Below are positions 51,556 through 60,464 of a stretch of 64,000 nt of DNA, piece by piece (positions within the stretch are counted from its first letter, which is position 1; each line of letters opens with the position of its first letter). Below the pieces are notes generated by a model. That model was not told the origin of the DNA. It searched no databases and saw nothing but the letters and a program-made list of their open reading frames with translations. Made by a program: the position numbers and the translations under genes. Source of the DNA: Ruminiclostridium cellobioparum subsp. termitidis CT1112 (GTDB lineage Bacteria > Bacillota > Clostridia > Acetivibrionales > DSM-1351); contig NZ_AORV01000043.1 in assembly GCF_000350485.1 (NCBI RefSeq), positions 1-64,000 of the forward strand, given 5' to 3'.

Positions 51556-52437
51556 TTACATGTAACCCCCTCTGCGAAGTGTCTCAAGTCCTCCCCCGTC
51601 GTCCTTGTCCTGGGCGCGTCCTGATCTTTCGGCTATGTTTGCAAACTTGCCGCTTTTTAATTCCTCTATGATTTCACCCACATTCTTTGATGTGGATTCA
51701 ACCGGTGTTGTGCATGGATAACAGCCCAGAGACCTGTATCGTTTTCCTTCCCCCTGGTCAAAATAAAGGGAGGTTATGGGTATGTTTTCACGTTCAATGT
51801 ATTCCCATATGTTTAATTCTGTCCAGTCCAGCAGCGGATGAATTCTTATATGTGTTCCGGGAGCAAAGTCGGTTTTGAACTGGTTCCAGAATTCAGGCGG
51901 CTGATCTCCTACATCCCAGTCATTTTCCCTGTCCCTTGGGGAAAAATATCTTTCCTTGGAGCGGCTGCCCTCTTCATCGGCTCTCACTCCCACAATGACA
52001 CCGGTATACTTCTCCCTGTTATTGTCAGGTACATATTTACCGGTCTTATGATCCATTACGTACCTGTTCCATTCACCGGACAGGGTGTTTTTCAAAGCTT
52101 CCGATTTAAGTGACTGGCAGCAGGTTATCCTGTCCACTTTCCCGTCGGGGAAGGTTTTCTTTTGTGCCAGGGCTTCGGAATTTTCACCGTAAACCATGGT
52201 CAGCTTCCACTTTAAAGCCAGATCATCCCTGTATTCAATCATTTCAGGGATTTTATAATGAGTATCAATGTGCACCAGAGGTATGGGCACATGTCCGAAA
52301 AATGCCTTCCTTGCCAGCCACAAAAGTACCGTACTGTCCTTGCCTATAGACCACAGCATACAGATGTTTTTAAATTCCCTGTAAGCTTCTCTGAGTATGT
52401 GAACACTCTGTGCTTCCAATTTATCCAAATGATTCAT
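51556..52437 (-). CDS. cysD: Sulfate adenylyltransferase subunit 2
   Basis: 293 residues of the PAPS reductase/ATP-pyrophosphatase family. The PP-loop is [19 protein letters not shown], followed by [18 protein letters not shown] and the C-terminal basic loop [20 protein letters not shown] (in part). It adenylates sulfate to APS in a complex with CysN. Its stop codon directly precedes cysN. The start is downstream of the shortened repeat element, copy C, which supplies the GGAGG site. Confidence 0.94.
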   Translation of the reverse strand: MNHLDKLEAQSVHILREAYREFKNICMLWSIGKDSTVLLWLARKAFFGHVPIPLVHIDTHYKIPEMIEYRDDLALKWKLTMVYGENSEALAQKKTFPDGKVDRITCCQSLKSEALKNTLSGEWNRYVMDHKTGKYVPDNNREKYTGVIVGVRADEEGSRSKERYFSPRDRENDWDVGDQPPEFWNQFKTDFAPGTHIRIHPLLDWTELNIWEYIERENIPITSLYFDQGEGKRYRSLGCYPCTTPVESTSKNVGEIIEELKSGKFANIAERSGRAQDKDDGGGLETLRRGGYM

Positions 52438-52490
52438 AGCTTAACCTCCGCAATTTTATATTTATGGCTTTGAGCCGCACAGCCGCCTGT
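52438..52490 (-). repeat. Intergenic hairpin repeat, copy C (shortened)
   Basis: Between cysH and cysD. On the minus strand it keeps GGCGGCTGTGCGGCTCAAAG, CCATAAATA and GCGGAGGTTAAG. This corresponds to the 3' half of copies B and D, and the A-rich 5' half is missing. Confidence 0.6.
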
Positions 52491-53206
52491 CAGGCCGGAG
52501 CATGACCGCCCAAATGCAGACCGCATTCCTTCTTGTCAGGGTCTTCCCACCACCACCGGCCGCTGCGCACATCCTGACCCGGCTGCACCGCTCTTGTACA
52601 GGGTTGGCACCCTATGCTGCGGAAACCTGTGCTGTACAGATGGCTGTAAGGAATGTCATTTGCTTTTATGTATGCCCAAACCTCCTCTTCACTCCAGTGC
52701 ACTATGGGATTGATCTTATATATGGAATTACCCTCATCCCATTCAAAGATTTCCATATCCTGCCGGGTGGGCGACTGCTCTCTCCTCAAACCGCAGATCC
52801 AACCGTCAACGGTGCTCAAAACTCTCTTCAGAGGTTTTACCTTTCTTATATCACAGCATTTTTTTCTCAGTTCCACACTTTCATAAAAGAAATTTGGTCC
52901 CAGCCTGGATACCAATTCCTCAATATCCTTGCTTTCAGGAGCATAAACTTCATAATTGAACTTGTACCTGAGCATGGTCTGCTCCATGAGATCATAGGTC
53001 TTTTGAAAATGTCTTCCGGTATCAATTACAAAAATCCTCGCCCCGGGGTCAACCTGCAAAAGCATATGTGTCAGCACCTGATCTTCTATGGAAAGACTTG
53101 ATGCCAATGCTATTTTTGAAACACCAAGGTTTTCTACTGCGTAACTGATGACCTCATCAGGTTTGGCATATCTGCCGTTCAGTGCTTTAAGCTCCAATTG
53201 TTCCAT
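52490..53206 (-). CDS. cysH: Assimilatory adenylylsulfate (APS) reductase, [4Fe-4S] type
   Basis: 238 residues. ASSLSIEDQVLTHML corresponds to the PP-loop-like region. The four cluster ligands C117-C118 and C200-x2-C203 (KKCCDIRK; GCQPCTRAV) mark the iron-sulfur APS reductases, which PAPS-specific enzymes lack. The catalytic Cys228 is in KECGLHLGG. It reduces APS to sulfite and AMP, using thioredoxin. This matches the loss of APS kinase activity predicted for CysN. The start follows AAGGGG. It heads the cysH-cysD-cysN-hcyS-hcyF run. Confidence 0.93.
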   Translation of the reverse strand: MEQLELKALNGRYAKPDEVISYAVENLGVSKIALASSLSIEDQVLTHMLLQVDPGARIFVIDTGRHFQKTYDLMEQTMLRYKFNYEVYAPESKDIEELVSRLGPNFFYESVELRKKCCDIRKVKPLKRVLSTVDGWICGLRREQSPTRQDMEIFEWDEGNSIYKINPIVHWSEEEVWAYIKANDIPYSHLYSTGFRSIGCQPCTRAVQPGQDVRSGRWWWEDPDKKECGLHLGGHAPA

Positions 53207-53252
53207 GTTTATAACCCCTTCCGCTTTCTATTAACAAATTTATATTAACTGA

Positions 53253-54452
53253 TTATATTAGCTTCTTATTTTCCAGCAGGTTTTCCAGTACAAGGGCGGC
53301 CGCTCCTACAGAAATTGCATTTTCATTGAAATAGCCCCCATTGCTGAAAAACAGCTTTCCCGCTCCGTGAGTCCTGATTTTATCCAACGCGGTTTCGGTG
53401 CATTTTTCATAGAAAAGCCCGGAGTGTTTTATCAGGGGACCGCTTAAAATAACTATACCGGGATTGAGCAGTTTAATCAGATTTGCCAGTCCGACCCCCA
53501 TTATTTCAGCCCCTTCGATAATGACCTGCCGGGCTGAACTGTCACTGCTTTCAGCTGCTTTGCAGATATCTATATATGAATATTTATCCTGCAGCTCCTG
53601 GGCAGCACTTTTTTTACATTCCCTGAATCTTTCGGCAATGGAATAAATTGAGGAGTACGTTTCAATGCACCCCCTGTTGCCGCAGGAACATTTCTCGCCG
53701 TTAAGGTCGATTATCATATGTGCAAATGCATCTTCGGAGTCATTTATATTCCTGACAAAAACTCCCGAGGATATCAAGCCCGTTCTGATGCCCACCCCGC
53801 AATTGATATATATGACGTTTTTTATGCCCTTGCCTATTCCAAAACAGGTCTCGGCCAGCACCGCAGCATTGGCGCCATTGTCAATTACCACCGGAATCTC
53901 AAGCCGTTTTTCAAATATGGATTTGAGGTGGATATTCTCCCAGCCCGGGGCCTCAAAATTTTCAGGATTTAATACAACACCGCTGTTTCTGTCCAACGGG
54001 CCTACAGTGCCGATACCCATTCCGATAATACTGCCGTTTTGCCTGATGATTTTTTCCTGGACCTCCCTGATCCAGCTCAAAATAATACTTAGCGTCAACT
54101 TGGGAGTTGAATCGCCGTTCATTTCAAATCTATACTTTTTTACTGGCTGCATCTTCAGGTTGGTCAATACAACCTGTGTATAGGTTCTTGATATGTCAAT
54201 GCCGATAAGATAGTACTTCCTGGAGTCTATGTCGTATAGAACAGGCTTCCTGCCTCCGGTGGATTCTCCGATTTCCGAACCGGCAATCAGCTTTAACTCC
54301 TCCAGAGGCTGCATCATTCTGCTGAGACTGGTCAGCTTTAAACCCGAAAGTTCGGACAGGGCACTTTTTGTTAAAGCCTGGTCATGCAAAATCAAACTTA
54401 AGATTTTTTTGGATTCCAAAGTTAATCCGCTGAAAATATTGCTTCTGTTCAT
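53253..54452 (-). CDS. ROK family transcriptional regulator
   Basis: 399 residues from the ATG at 54452 (GGTGGG upstream). The N-terminal MarR-like winged helix (about 10-70) reads LTKSALSELSGLKLTSLSRMM. The ROK sugar-kinase-like domain follows, with DIDSRKYYLIGIDISRTYT, VVIDNGANAAVL and the zinc motif CSCGNRGCIE. ROK repressors normally sense sugars (NagC/XylR type), so a member inside a sulfur operon is unexpected. The order sbp-cysTWA, ROK, cysHDN argues for a local regulatory role, but no operator was identified. Confidence 0.85.
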   Translation of the reverse strand: MNRSNIFSGLTLESKKILSLILHDQALTKSALSELSGLKLTSLSRMMQPLEELKLIAGSEIGESTGGRKPVLYDIDSRKYYLIGIDISRTYTQVVLTNLKMQPVKKYRFEMNGDSTPKLTLSIILSWIREVQEKIIRQNGSIIGMGIGTVGPLDRNSGVVLNPENFEAPGWENIHLKSIFEKRLEIPVVIDNGANAAVLAETCFGIGKGIKNVIYINCGVGIRTGLISSGVFVRNINDSEDAFAHMIIDLNGEKCSCGNRGCIETYSSIYSIAERFRECKKSAAQELQDKYSYIDICKAAESSDSSARQVIIEGAEIMGVGLANLIKLLNPGIVILSGPLIKHSGLFYEKCTETALDKIRTHGAGKLFFSNGGYFNENAISVGAAALVLENLLENKKLI

Positions 54453-54503
54453 AATTCCCACCAACTTCTTACCAATTTAGTCAAAAGTATACAAAAAAAT
54501 ATT

Positions 54504-55577
54504 TCAGATAATATAGTCCTCGGGTATAAATACTCTGAAATCCTTGGGCTTGACGTAGACTGTCTGCTTTTCCTTCAACATCAGCTTTTTATAGATTTCC
54601 TTGCTGATTTCAGCCTCTATATATTCACCTGTATCAATTCTTTTCATCTCAAGATTTACGATTGGTCCAACAGCCCTTATAAAGATGATATTTGCAGCAA
54701 TAAACCCGTTTTCTCCGGCTTCCAGGCTTATTTCCATATCATGGGGACGTATGTAGCTCACAACATTTCTGTCAGCGGTTTCGGTATGCTCCGGTGCATC
54801 AAGCTTTAAGGAGCCCAGTTCGATCTTTCCGTTGTGCACTCTGCCGTGGAACAGGTTGACGTTACCAAGGAAATTATAGACAAAAGGATTGGCAGGGTTG
54901 TCGTATACTTCCTCTGGAGTCCCTATCTGCTCAATTTTTCCCTGATTCAGAATGACGATCCTGTCGGCTACATCAAGTGCTTCCTCCTGATCATGTGTAA
55001 CAAAAACACTTGTGATTGGATATTCATCATGCAGCTTTCTGAGCCACCTTCTGAGATCCTTTCTCACTTTTGCATCAAGGGCTCCGAAGGGTTCATCCAG
55101 CAGTAAGACTTTTGGTTCGACAGCCAAAGCCCTTGCAAGTGCAATCCTCTGTCTCTGTCCTCCTGAAAGCTGAGCAGGGTAACGCTTTGCCAGCTCTTCC
55201 ATTTTTACAAGGGCCAGCAGTTCATGCACCTTCTTTTCAATGGCTTCCTTTCCCGGCCTCAGTTTGGAGGGCCTGACCTTCAAACCGAAGGCAATATTTT
55301 CAAAAACCGTCATGTGTTTAAATAGCGCATAATGCTGGAATACAAAACCCACTTTTCTGTCCTGGGTACTTTTACCGGTATTATCCTCACCGTCAAATAT
55401 GATGCTGCCCTGATCCGAGGTTTCCAGACCGGCAATGATTCTGAGCAGTGTTGTTTTCCCCGAACCAGACGGTCCCAGTAAAGCTACAAGTTCACCGGTG
55501 TTGATTTTCAGATCAATATTACTGAGCGCTTTAAAGGAATCAAAAGACTTTGTAATATTGGAAATTTCAATACTCAT
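54504..55577 (-). CDS. cysA: Sulfate/thiosulfate ABC transporter ATP-binding protein
   Basis: 357 residues from the ATG at 55577, set by the GGAGG site in the repeat. Walker [18 protein letters not shown]-loop [16 protein letters not shown], signature [16 protein letters not shown], Walker [13 protein letters not shown] and switch [13 protein letters not shown] are intact. The C-terminal TOBE-like domain ends in [13 protein letters not shown]. It powers CysT-CysW. The protein is full length for CysA. Confidence 0.95.
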   Translation of the reverse strand: MSIEISNITKSFDSFKALSNIDLKINTGELVALLGPSGSGKTTLLRIIAGLETSDQGSIIFDGEDNTGKSTQDRKVGFVFQHYALFKHMTVFENIAFGLKVRPSKLRPGKEAIEKKVHELLALVKMEELAKRYPAQLSGGQRQRIALARALAVEPKVLLLDEPFGALDAKVRKDLRRWLRKLHDEYPITSVFVTHDQEEALDVADRIVILNQGKIEQIGTPEEVYDNPANPFVYNFLGNVNLFHGRVHNGKIELGSLKLDAPEHTETADRNVVSYIRPHDMEISLEAGENGFIAANIIFIRAVGPIVNLEMKRIDTGEYIEAEISKEIYKKLMLKEKQTVYVKPKDFRVFIPEDYII

Positions 55578-55694
55578 ATTAACCTCCCAAGCCATGTTAT
55601 GGCTTTGAGCCGCAATAGCGGTCACAAAATAATAATAAAATTTTTGCTTGCTCCTCTACCGCTATAAGGCGAATAAAGGAGGTTAATTGGCCAT
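55577..55694 (-). repeat. Intergenic hairpin repeat, copy D (longest)
   Basis: Between cysW and cysA. On the minus strand the element begins GGCCAATTAACCTCC and ends GGGAGGTTAAT before the ATG, so the ends are complementary (AATTAACCTCC with GGAGGTTAAT). Between them lie TTTATTCGCCTTATAGCGG, a T-rich part, the CCGC/GCGG hairpin and the AAGCCAT/ATGGCTT hairpin. It can hide the cysA ribosome-binding site. Confidence 0.75.
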
Positions 55695-56573
55695 TTATTT
55701 AAACTGCTGTTTGATTTTCCAGTCCGAAATATTCTTAATAATCAAATTGATAATGGCTATAACAGTCAAAAGTGATGCTACCGCAAAAGCTGCCGAAAAT
55801 TTATACTCGTTATACAGGATCTCAACATGAAGTGGTACTGTATTGGTCAGGCCTCTGATATGTCCGGATACAACCGAAACAGCTCCGAATTCGCCTGCAG
55901 CTCTTGCAGCAGTCAGCATTACGCCGTATAGCAGCGCCCACTTGATGTTTGGCAGAGTTATGAGCCAAAAGGTCTTAAAGCCGCTGGCTCCCAGTGTCAG
56001 TGCAGCCTCTTCCTCCGCCGTTCCCTGGGATTCCATGAGGGGTATCAGCTCTCTCGCAACAAAAGGCAGAGTGACAAATAATGTTGCAAGAATGATTCCG
56101 GGTGGTGCAAAAATTATCTTTAAGCCAAGTTCATTCAAAAGGCCGGCCAGAATGCCATGACTGGTACTGAACAACAGTACGAATATCAAACCCGCAACCA
56201 CCGGTGATATGGCAAAGGGCAAATCTATTATGGTTACCAGCAGATTTTTGCCCTTGAACTTAAACTTTGCAACAGCCCATGCCGCTACCAATCCGAATAC
56301 TGTATTTACCGGTACAACAATTGCAATTGTGAGCAAGGTGAGTTTTATAGCTGCCAGAGCAATGGGATCATTTATAGCGGCAAAGTAGACCCCCGCCCCC
56401 TGTTCAAAGGCTTTTACAAAAACCGATATGAGAGGTATCAGCAGCATAACGGTGAAGAATAGTAATGCGATTGCTGTCAGCACTATTCGAACAGCCTTTG
56501 AATCCCCGGAAGCTTTTTTCTCCTGCCCGGGCTTATTTGAAGTTTGTAAATTTATAGGAATACTACCTGACAT
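55695..56573 (-). CDS. cysW: Sulfate ABC transporter permease CysW
   Basis: 292 residues with six membrane helices. The EAA loop reads EEEAALTLGASGFKTFWLITLP (partly quoted). The C-terminal NTVPLHVEILYNEYKFSAAFA is typical of CysW rather than CysT. It forms the sulfate channel with CysT. The N terminus is a 30-residue cytosolic tail. It follows cysT after 57 bp. Confidence 0.93.
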   Translation of the reverse strand: MSGSIPINLQTSNKPGQEKKASGDSKAVRIVLTAIALLFFTVMLLIPLISVFVKAFEQGAGVYFAAINDPIALAAIKLTLLTIAIVVPVNTVFGLVAAWAVAKFKFKGKNLLVTIIDLPFAISPVVAGLIFVLLFSTSHGILAGLLNELGLKIIFAPPGIILATLFVTLPFVARELIPLMESQGTAEEEAALTLGASGFKTFWLITLPNIKWALLYGVMLTAARAAGEFGAVSVVSGHIRGLTNTVPLHVEILYNEYKFSAAFAVASLLTVIAIINLIIKNISDWKIKQQFK

Positions 56574-56630
56574 GGGACCTCCATATTCAAAAATAAATAA
56601 TTAGCAGCCTGAGTCCTTCAAACAAATTTA

Positions 56631-57479
56631 TCAAGTCTTGTGCCTGTTACTTGCCCACAATTGAAACAGATTTATAACCAAAAGCATCAGAAACGAGATA
56701 ATGAGCATAATGGCAGCAACGGCTGTTCCTCCGGCATAATCATACTGTTCAAGCTTTGTTCTGATCAACAGAGGAGTTATTTCGGTTTTCATGGGCATAT
56801 TCCCTGATATGAAGACTACCGAACCGTACTCACCCAGAGCTCTGGCAAAGGAAAGTGCAAAACCCGTAATCAACGCCGGCATCAGCTCCGGAATAATTAT
56901 TTTCCGAAAGGCCTGGAATCTGCTTGCACCAAGACAGGCTGCAGCCTCCTCAACTTCGGTATCAATGCCGTGCAAAACCGGCTGGACTGTTCTGACTACA
57001 AAGGGAAAGCTTATGAATACCAAAGCAATGGTTATTCCCAGCGGTGTATAGGAGATTTTTATACCCAGCGGTTCAAAGAGTCTGCCTATCCACCCGTTGG
57101 GAGAATACAGGGTTGTCAGAGATATACCTGCAACAGCCGTGGGCAGGGCAAAGGGTAAATCTATCAAACCATCTATAATCTTTTTGCCGGGGAAAGTGTA
57201 TCTTTCCAGTACCCAGGCCAGTAAAAGACCGAAAACGGCATTTACAAGTGCTGCCAGAAATGAAGTACCAAAGGATATCTTCAGGGATGCAAGTACTCTT
57301 TCGCTGGTGGCTATTTCCCAGAAGCTTCTCAGTCCAAGGCTGGAGCTGTTGATAAATACCATGGAAACAGGAATCATTACCAGCAGGGTTATGTAAAAAA
57401 GTGTCACTCCCATGGTCAGCCCAAATCCGGGTATTACGCTTTGCTGCCGAAATTTCAACGGTTTAACTGCCAGATTCAT
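56631..57479 (-). CDS. cysT: Sulfate ABC transporter permease CysT
   Basis: 282 residues with six membrane helices. [21 protein letters not shown] is the conserved CysT motif, and the EAA loop is [19 protein letters not shown]. The [19 protein letters not shown] segment identifies CysT. It pairs with CysW and receives sulfate or thiosulfate from the binding protein encoded 17 bp upstream. Confidence 0.93.
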   Translation of the reverse strand: MNLAVKPLKFRQQSVIPGFGLTMGVTLFYITLLVMIPVSMVFINSSSLGLRSFWEIATSERVLASLKISFGTSFLAALVNAVFGLLLAWVLERYTFPGKKIIDGLIDLPFALPTAVAGISLTTLYSPNGWIGRLFEPLGIKISYTPLGITIALVFISFPFVVRTVQPVLHGIDTEVEEAAACLGASRFQAFRKIIIPELMPALITGFALSFARALGEYGSVVFISGNMPMKTEITPLLIRTKLEQYDYAGGTAVAAIMLIISFLMLLVINLFQLWASNRHKT

Positions 57480-57496
57480 GAATTCACCTCTGATTT

Positions 57497-58588
57497 TTAT
57501 TTTTTAACGTAAATCTGATCAAATACTCCGCCATCATCGAAGTGCTCTTTCTGTGCCTTTGTCCAGCCTCCAAACTCTTCATCGATGGTAAATAAATTTA
57601 TCTGAGGGAACTGATTTTCATACTTCTTTGCTATGGTTTCATTTCTCGGTCTGTAATAGTTTTTTGCAGCGATTTCCTGTCCCTCATCGCTGTATAGGTA
57701 TTCCAGATATGCTTCGGCAACCTTTCTGGTTCCCTTTTTATCAACTACTGAATCAACTACAGAAACCGGCGGTTCGGCAAGTATGCTTACAGATGGAACA
57801 ACTATTTCAAATTTGTCTTTTCCAAGCTCATTTATTGAGAGAAAAGCTTCGTTTTCCCAGGCAATCAGAACATCGCCAAGTCCGCGTTCAACAAAGGTGG
57901 TAGTGGCACCCCGCGCTCCTGAATCCAGTACCGGAACATTTGCAAAGAGAGCTTTTACAAATTCCTTTGCCTTCTCCTGATCATTATTGTTCTGTTTCAG
58001 GGAATATCCCCAGGCTGCAAGATAGTTCCAGCGTGCCCCTCCCGAGGTTTTTGGGTTGGGAGTTATTACCTGGATTCCCGGCTTGACAAGGTCATCCCAG
58101 TCTTTTATATTTTTTGGGTTTCCTTTTCTGACAAGGAATACTATGGTTGAAGTATAAGGTGTTGAATTGTTTGGCAGACGCTTTTGCCATTCCTTGTTTA
58201 TCAGTTCTTTGTTGGTATTGATGGAATCAATATCATATGCCAGCGCCAGTGTGACCACATCCGCTTCATTTCCGTCAATAACCGTTCTGGCCTGACTCCC
58301 TGATCCGCCGTGAGACTGTTGGACTGTGACATCCTGTCCCGTTTTATCCTTCCAGTATTTAACGAACGCTTCATTGTATGCCTGGTATAATTCACGGGTG
58401 GGGTCGTAGGAAACATTTAATAGTGTGACCGGTTTACTGCTGTCGGCACTGCTTACAGCTGCCGCATTACCGGATGCCGATGATGCTGATGCAGTATTTG
58501 AGCTGTCTCCGCAGCCGGCCAAAACCGATGTAGATAATATCAGACTTAAAATCACCAATGCAACCCTTGTCAACTTTCTTTTTGCCAT
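57497..58588 (-). CDS. Sulfate-binding lipoprotein
   Basis: 363 residues. The signal peptide ends [13 protein letters not shown], with the lipidated Cys at about residue 26, then a Ser/Ala linker. The type II periplasmic-binding fold has [20 protein letters not shown] (the CysP/Sbp start), [20 protein letters not shown] and [19 protein letters not shown]. It delivers sulfate to CysTWA. It is the first gene of the sulfate operon, downstream of a long leader. Confidence 0.92.
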   Translation of the reverse strand: MAKRKLTRVALVILSLILSTSVLAGCGDSSNTASASSASGNAAAVSSADSSKPVTLLNVSYDPTRELYQAYNEAFVKYWKDKTGQDVTVQQSHGGSGSQARTVIDGNEADVVTLALAYDIDSINTNKELINKEWQKRLPNNSTPYTSTIVFLVRKGNPKNIKDWDDLVKPGIQVITPNPKTSGGARWNYLAAWGYSLKQNNNDQEKAKEFVKALFANVPVLDSGARGATTTFVERGLGDVLIAWENEAFLSINELGKDKFEIVVPSVSILAEPPVSVVDSVVDKKGTRKVAEAYLEYLYSDEGQEIAAKNYYRPRNETIAKKYENQFPQINLFTIDEEFGGWTKAQKEHFDDGGVFDQIYVKK

Positions 58589-58864
58589 AACTGTTCTCTC
58601 CTTTTCTATTTAGGCATGATTAAGCAATAACTTTCACATTTTAAGACCGCTATTTTCTGCCATACTGTTTAAACATAGCTTATTATTTTATATTAGTATT
58701 CATATAGCATTAATATGTTATCATCTAAAAAAATAATAACCTAACAATACAGCGTCAAATTATTCATATCATTCTTATATGTTTAATAAGTTATTGAAAT
58801 ATTAACATGTGGTTAAAAGTCTGTCAATAGTTTATTGAATTATTTCGCTAAAGCAAAAATCAGA
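58589..58864 (-). promoter_or_regulatory. Promoter and 200-nt leader of the sulfate operon
   Basis: On the minus strand TTGACA (58822-58827), a 17-bp spacer ending in TGT, and TAATAT (58799-58804) predict a start near 58792, about 200 nt before the binding-protein ATG. I found no S-box or T-box motif in the leader. The spacer sequence is AT-rich with several short inverted repeats, so a protein operator is possible. Confidence 0.55.
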
Positions 58865-60190
58865 TCAGGCAACATCCTCGGATTTATTTGAAAAGGCATT
58901 ACCGAACGCATTTTCCAGATCTCTTATCAAATCATCCGGGTCCTCAATTCCGATGGACAGTCTGATGGTTTCGGGAGGAATTTTTGCAAATTTTTGCTCC
59001 TCGGGTGTCAGTTCTCCATGAGTGGTTTTAGGTGAATTAATTATCAGTGATCTCGCATCCCCCACATTAGCGTGATAACTGAAAATCGTCGCAGAATCTA
59101 TAAAGGTTTTTATCTGTTCCTCGGAAGCTTTTAAGCCAAATGTGAATATTGATCCTGCCCCCTTTGGAAGGTACTTTTTTGCCAGACTTTTATATTTGCT
59201 GCCTTTTGCAGCAGGGTGGTTTATCCATGCTACTTCTTCCCTTGTCTCAAGAAATCTGATTATTTTTTCAGCATTTGAAACCTGCTTCTGTACCCTTTCC
59301 GACAGGGTTTCAAGTCCCAACAGAGCCAGATATGCATCAAAAGGCCCAAGGGCTGCTCCAAAATAGGCCAGGTAATTTATTCTCACTCTGGTAGTAAAGG
59401 CTGCCGTGCCAAAAGCCTCCAGGAAGCTTCTTTCATTTCCGCTTGAATCCCTGAACAGGTAAACAGGTGCGGTAAACTGCGGAAACTTCCCATTGGCCCA
59501 GTTGAATTTCCCGCTTTCCAGAATCAATCCGGCTATGGCATTGCCATGCCCGTTAAGTGCCTTTGTGGCAGAATAAACTACTATATCCGCTCCATATTTA
59601 ATGGGGTTCAGCAGATAGGGTGTTGCAAAGGTATTGTCTACAATTAGAGGAATATCATTTTCATGTGCTATAGCGGCAAGGGCTTCAATATCTGCAATTG
59701 TCGCATTGGGGTTGCTTATTGTTTCAACAAACAGGGCTTTTGTGTCGGGTTTTATTTTACTGCGCCATTCCTCAAGATGGTCAATATCACTTACCTGGTC
59801 GATTTCAATGTTGAAATTGGGATAGATCTTCTTGAAGCTGTCGAAGGTACCCCCGTATACCTGTGCCGTAGTCAGTATTCTTCCTCCGCCCTCAGCTACA
59901 TTAAACAGTGAATAGGTAACTGCGGCCATACCGGACCCTACGGCTATTGCCGCCGATGCACCGTCCAGCGCTGCAATCCTTTTTTCCAGGACGTCAACAG
60001 TAGGGTTGCCTACACGTGTATAGAGATATCCGAACTCTGAAAAGCTGAACAGCCTTCCTGCCCTGTCGGTATCTCCCAGATCAAAGGAAGCTGTCTGGTA
60101 TACCGGAACTGCTACCGAATAATTATGCTCCTTTGGATCATAGCCCGCTCTCACCTTTAAGGTATCAAAACTCAAATCTGAAATTTCCAT
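58865..60190 (-). CDS. O-acetylhomoserine sulfhydrylase (second, longer form)
   Basis: 441 residues, PLP Cys/Met family. Motifs are YLYTRVGNPTVDVLEKRIAA, GSGMAAVTYSL and the Lys in DIVVYSATKALNGHGNAIAG. The length (about 425-445) and the insertion near 240-260 are typical of homocysteine synthase MetY/Met17. It converts O-acetylhomoserine with free sulfide (or methanethiol) to homocysteine. It is a paralogue of the enzyme encoded at 45463-46701. Upstream is a terminator-containing leader. It is transcribed just ahead of the sulfate transporter operon. Confidence 0.88.
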   Translation of the reverse strand: MEISDLSFDTLKVRAGYDPKEHNYSVAVPVYQTASFDLGDTDRAGRLFSFSEFGYLYTRVGNPTVDVLEKRIAALDGASAAIAVGSGMAAVTYSLFNVAEGGGRILTTAQVYGGTFDSFKKIYPNFNIEIDQVSDIDHLEEWRSKIKPDTKALFVETISNPNATIADIEALAAIAHENDIPLIVDNTFATPYLLNPIKYGADIVVYSATKALNGHGNAIAGLILESGKFNWANGKFPQFTAPVYLFRDSSGNERSFLEAFGTAAFTTRVRINYLAYFGAALGPFDAYLALLGLETLSERVQKQVSNAEKIIRFLETREEVAWINHPAAKGSKYKSLAKKYLPKGAGSIFTFGLKASEEQIKTFIDSATIFSYHANVGDARSLIINSPKTTHGELTPEEQKFAKIPPETIRLSIGIEDPDDLIRDLENAFGNAFSNKSEDVA

Positions 60191-60215
60191 ACATACACCT
60201 CTTTCATTTTTTTAT

Positions 60216-60417
60216 AAAAAATAGAGACTGTAAATAAATACAGTCTCTGGCTTTCCAGTCGACATTTATTTTTTAAAAATTTGGTTAATTTAATACGTTG
60301 TCTGGTTTGTCGATCAACTTTCCAGGAAAAATTGTTTGGAATTATACTGGTACTTCCGCACTAACGTCAAGCAATGAAGGCACACAAAGCTGAGAGTCGG
60401 TTAAATCTGCACAACGC
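60216..60417 (-). promoter_or_regulatory. Leader with attenuator-like terminator before the second metY
   Basis: On the minus strand AGAGACTG/CAGTCTCT (60241-60248 with 60224-60231) plus a T-rich run forms a terminator only 26 bp from the metY start. Upstream, GCGTTGT (60411-60417) can pair with ACAACGT (60295-60301), enclosing about 110 nt. A CTGGAAAGCCAG mini-hairpin lies just before the terminator. It could be a simple cysK-end terminator or a regulated attenuator; no known riboswitch class fits. Confidence 0.45.
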
Positions 60418-60464
60418 ATTAAAATTCATATTGATAAATCCCTATTAAAAATAAAATCATTTTT

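Noticed and set aside
60191-60464. S-box or T-box leader for the methionine genes
   Set aside because: I looked for the S-box core (the GAAGCCCGGCAACC-like block) and the T-box (GGTGGNACCGCG) on both strands here and at 58589-58864; neither is present.
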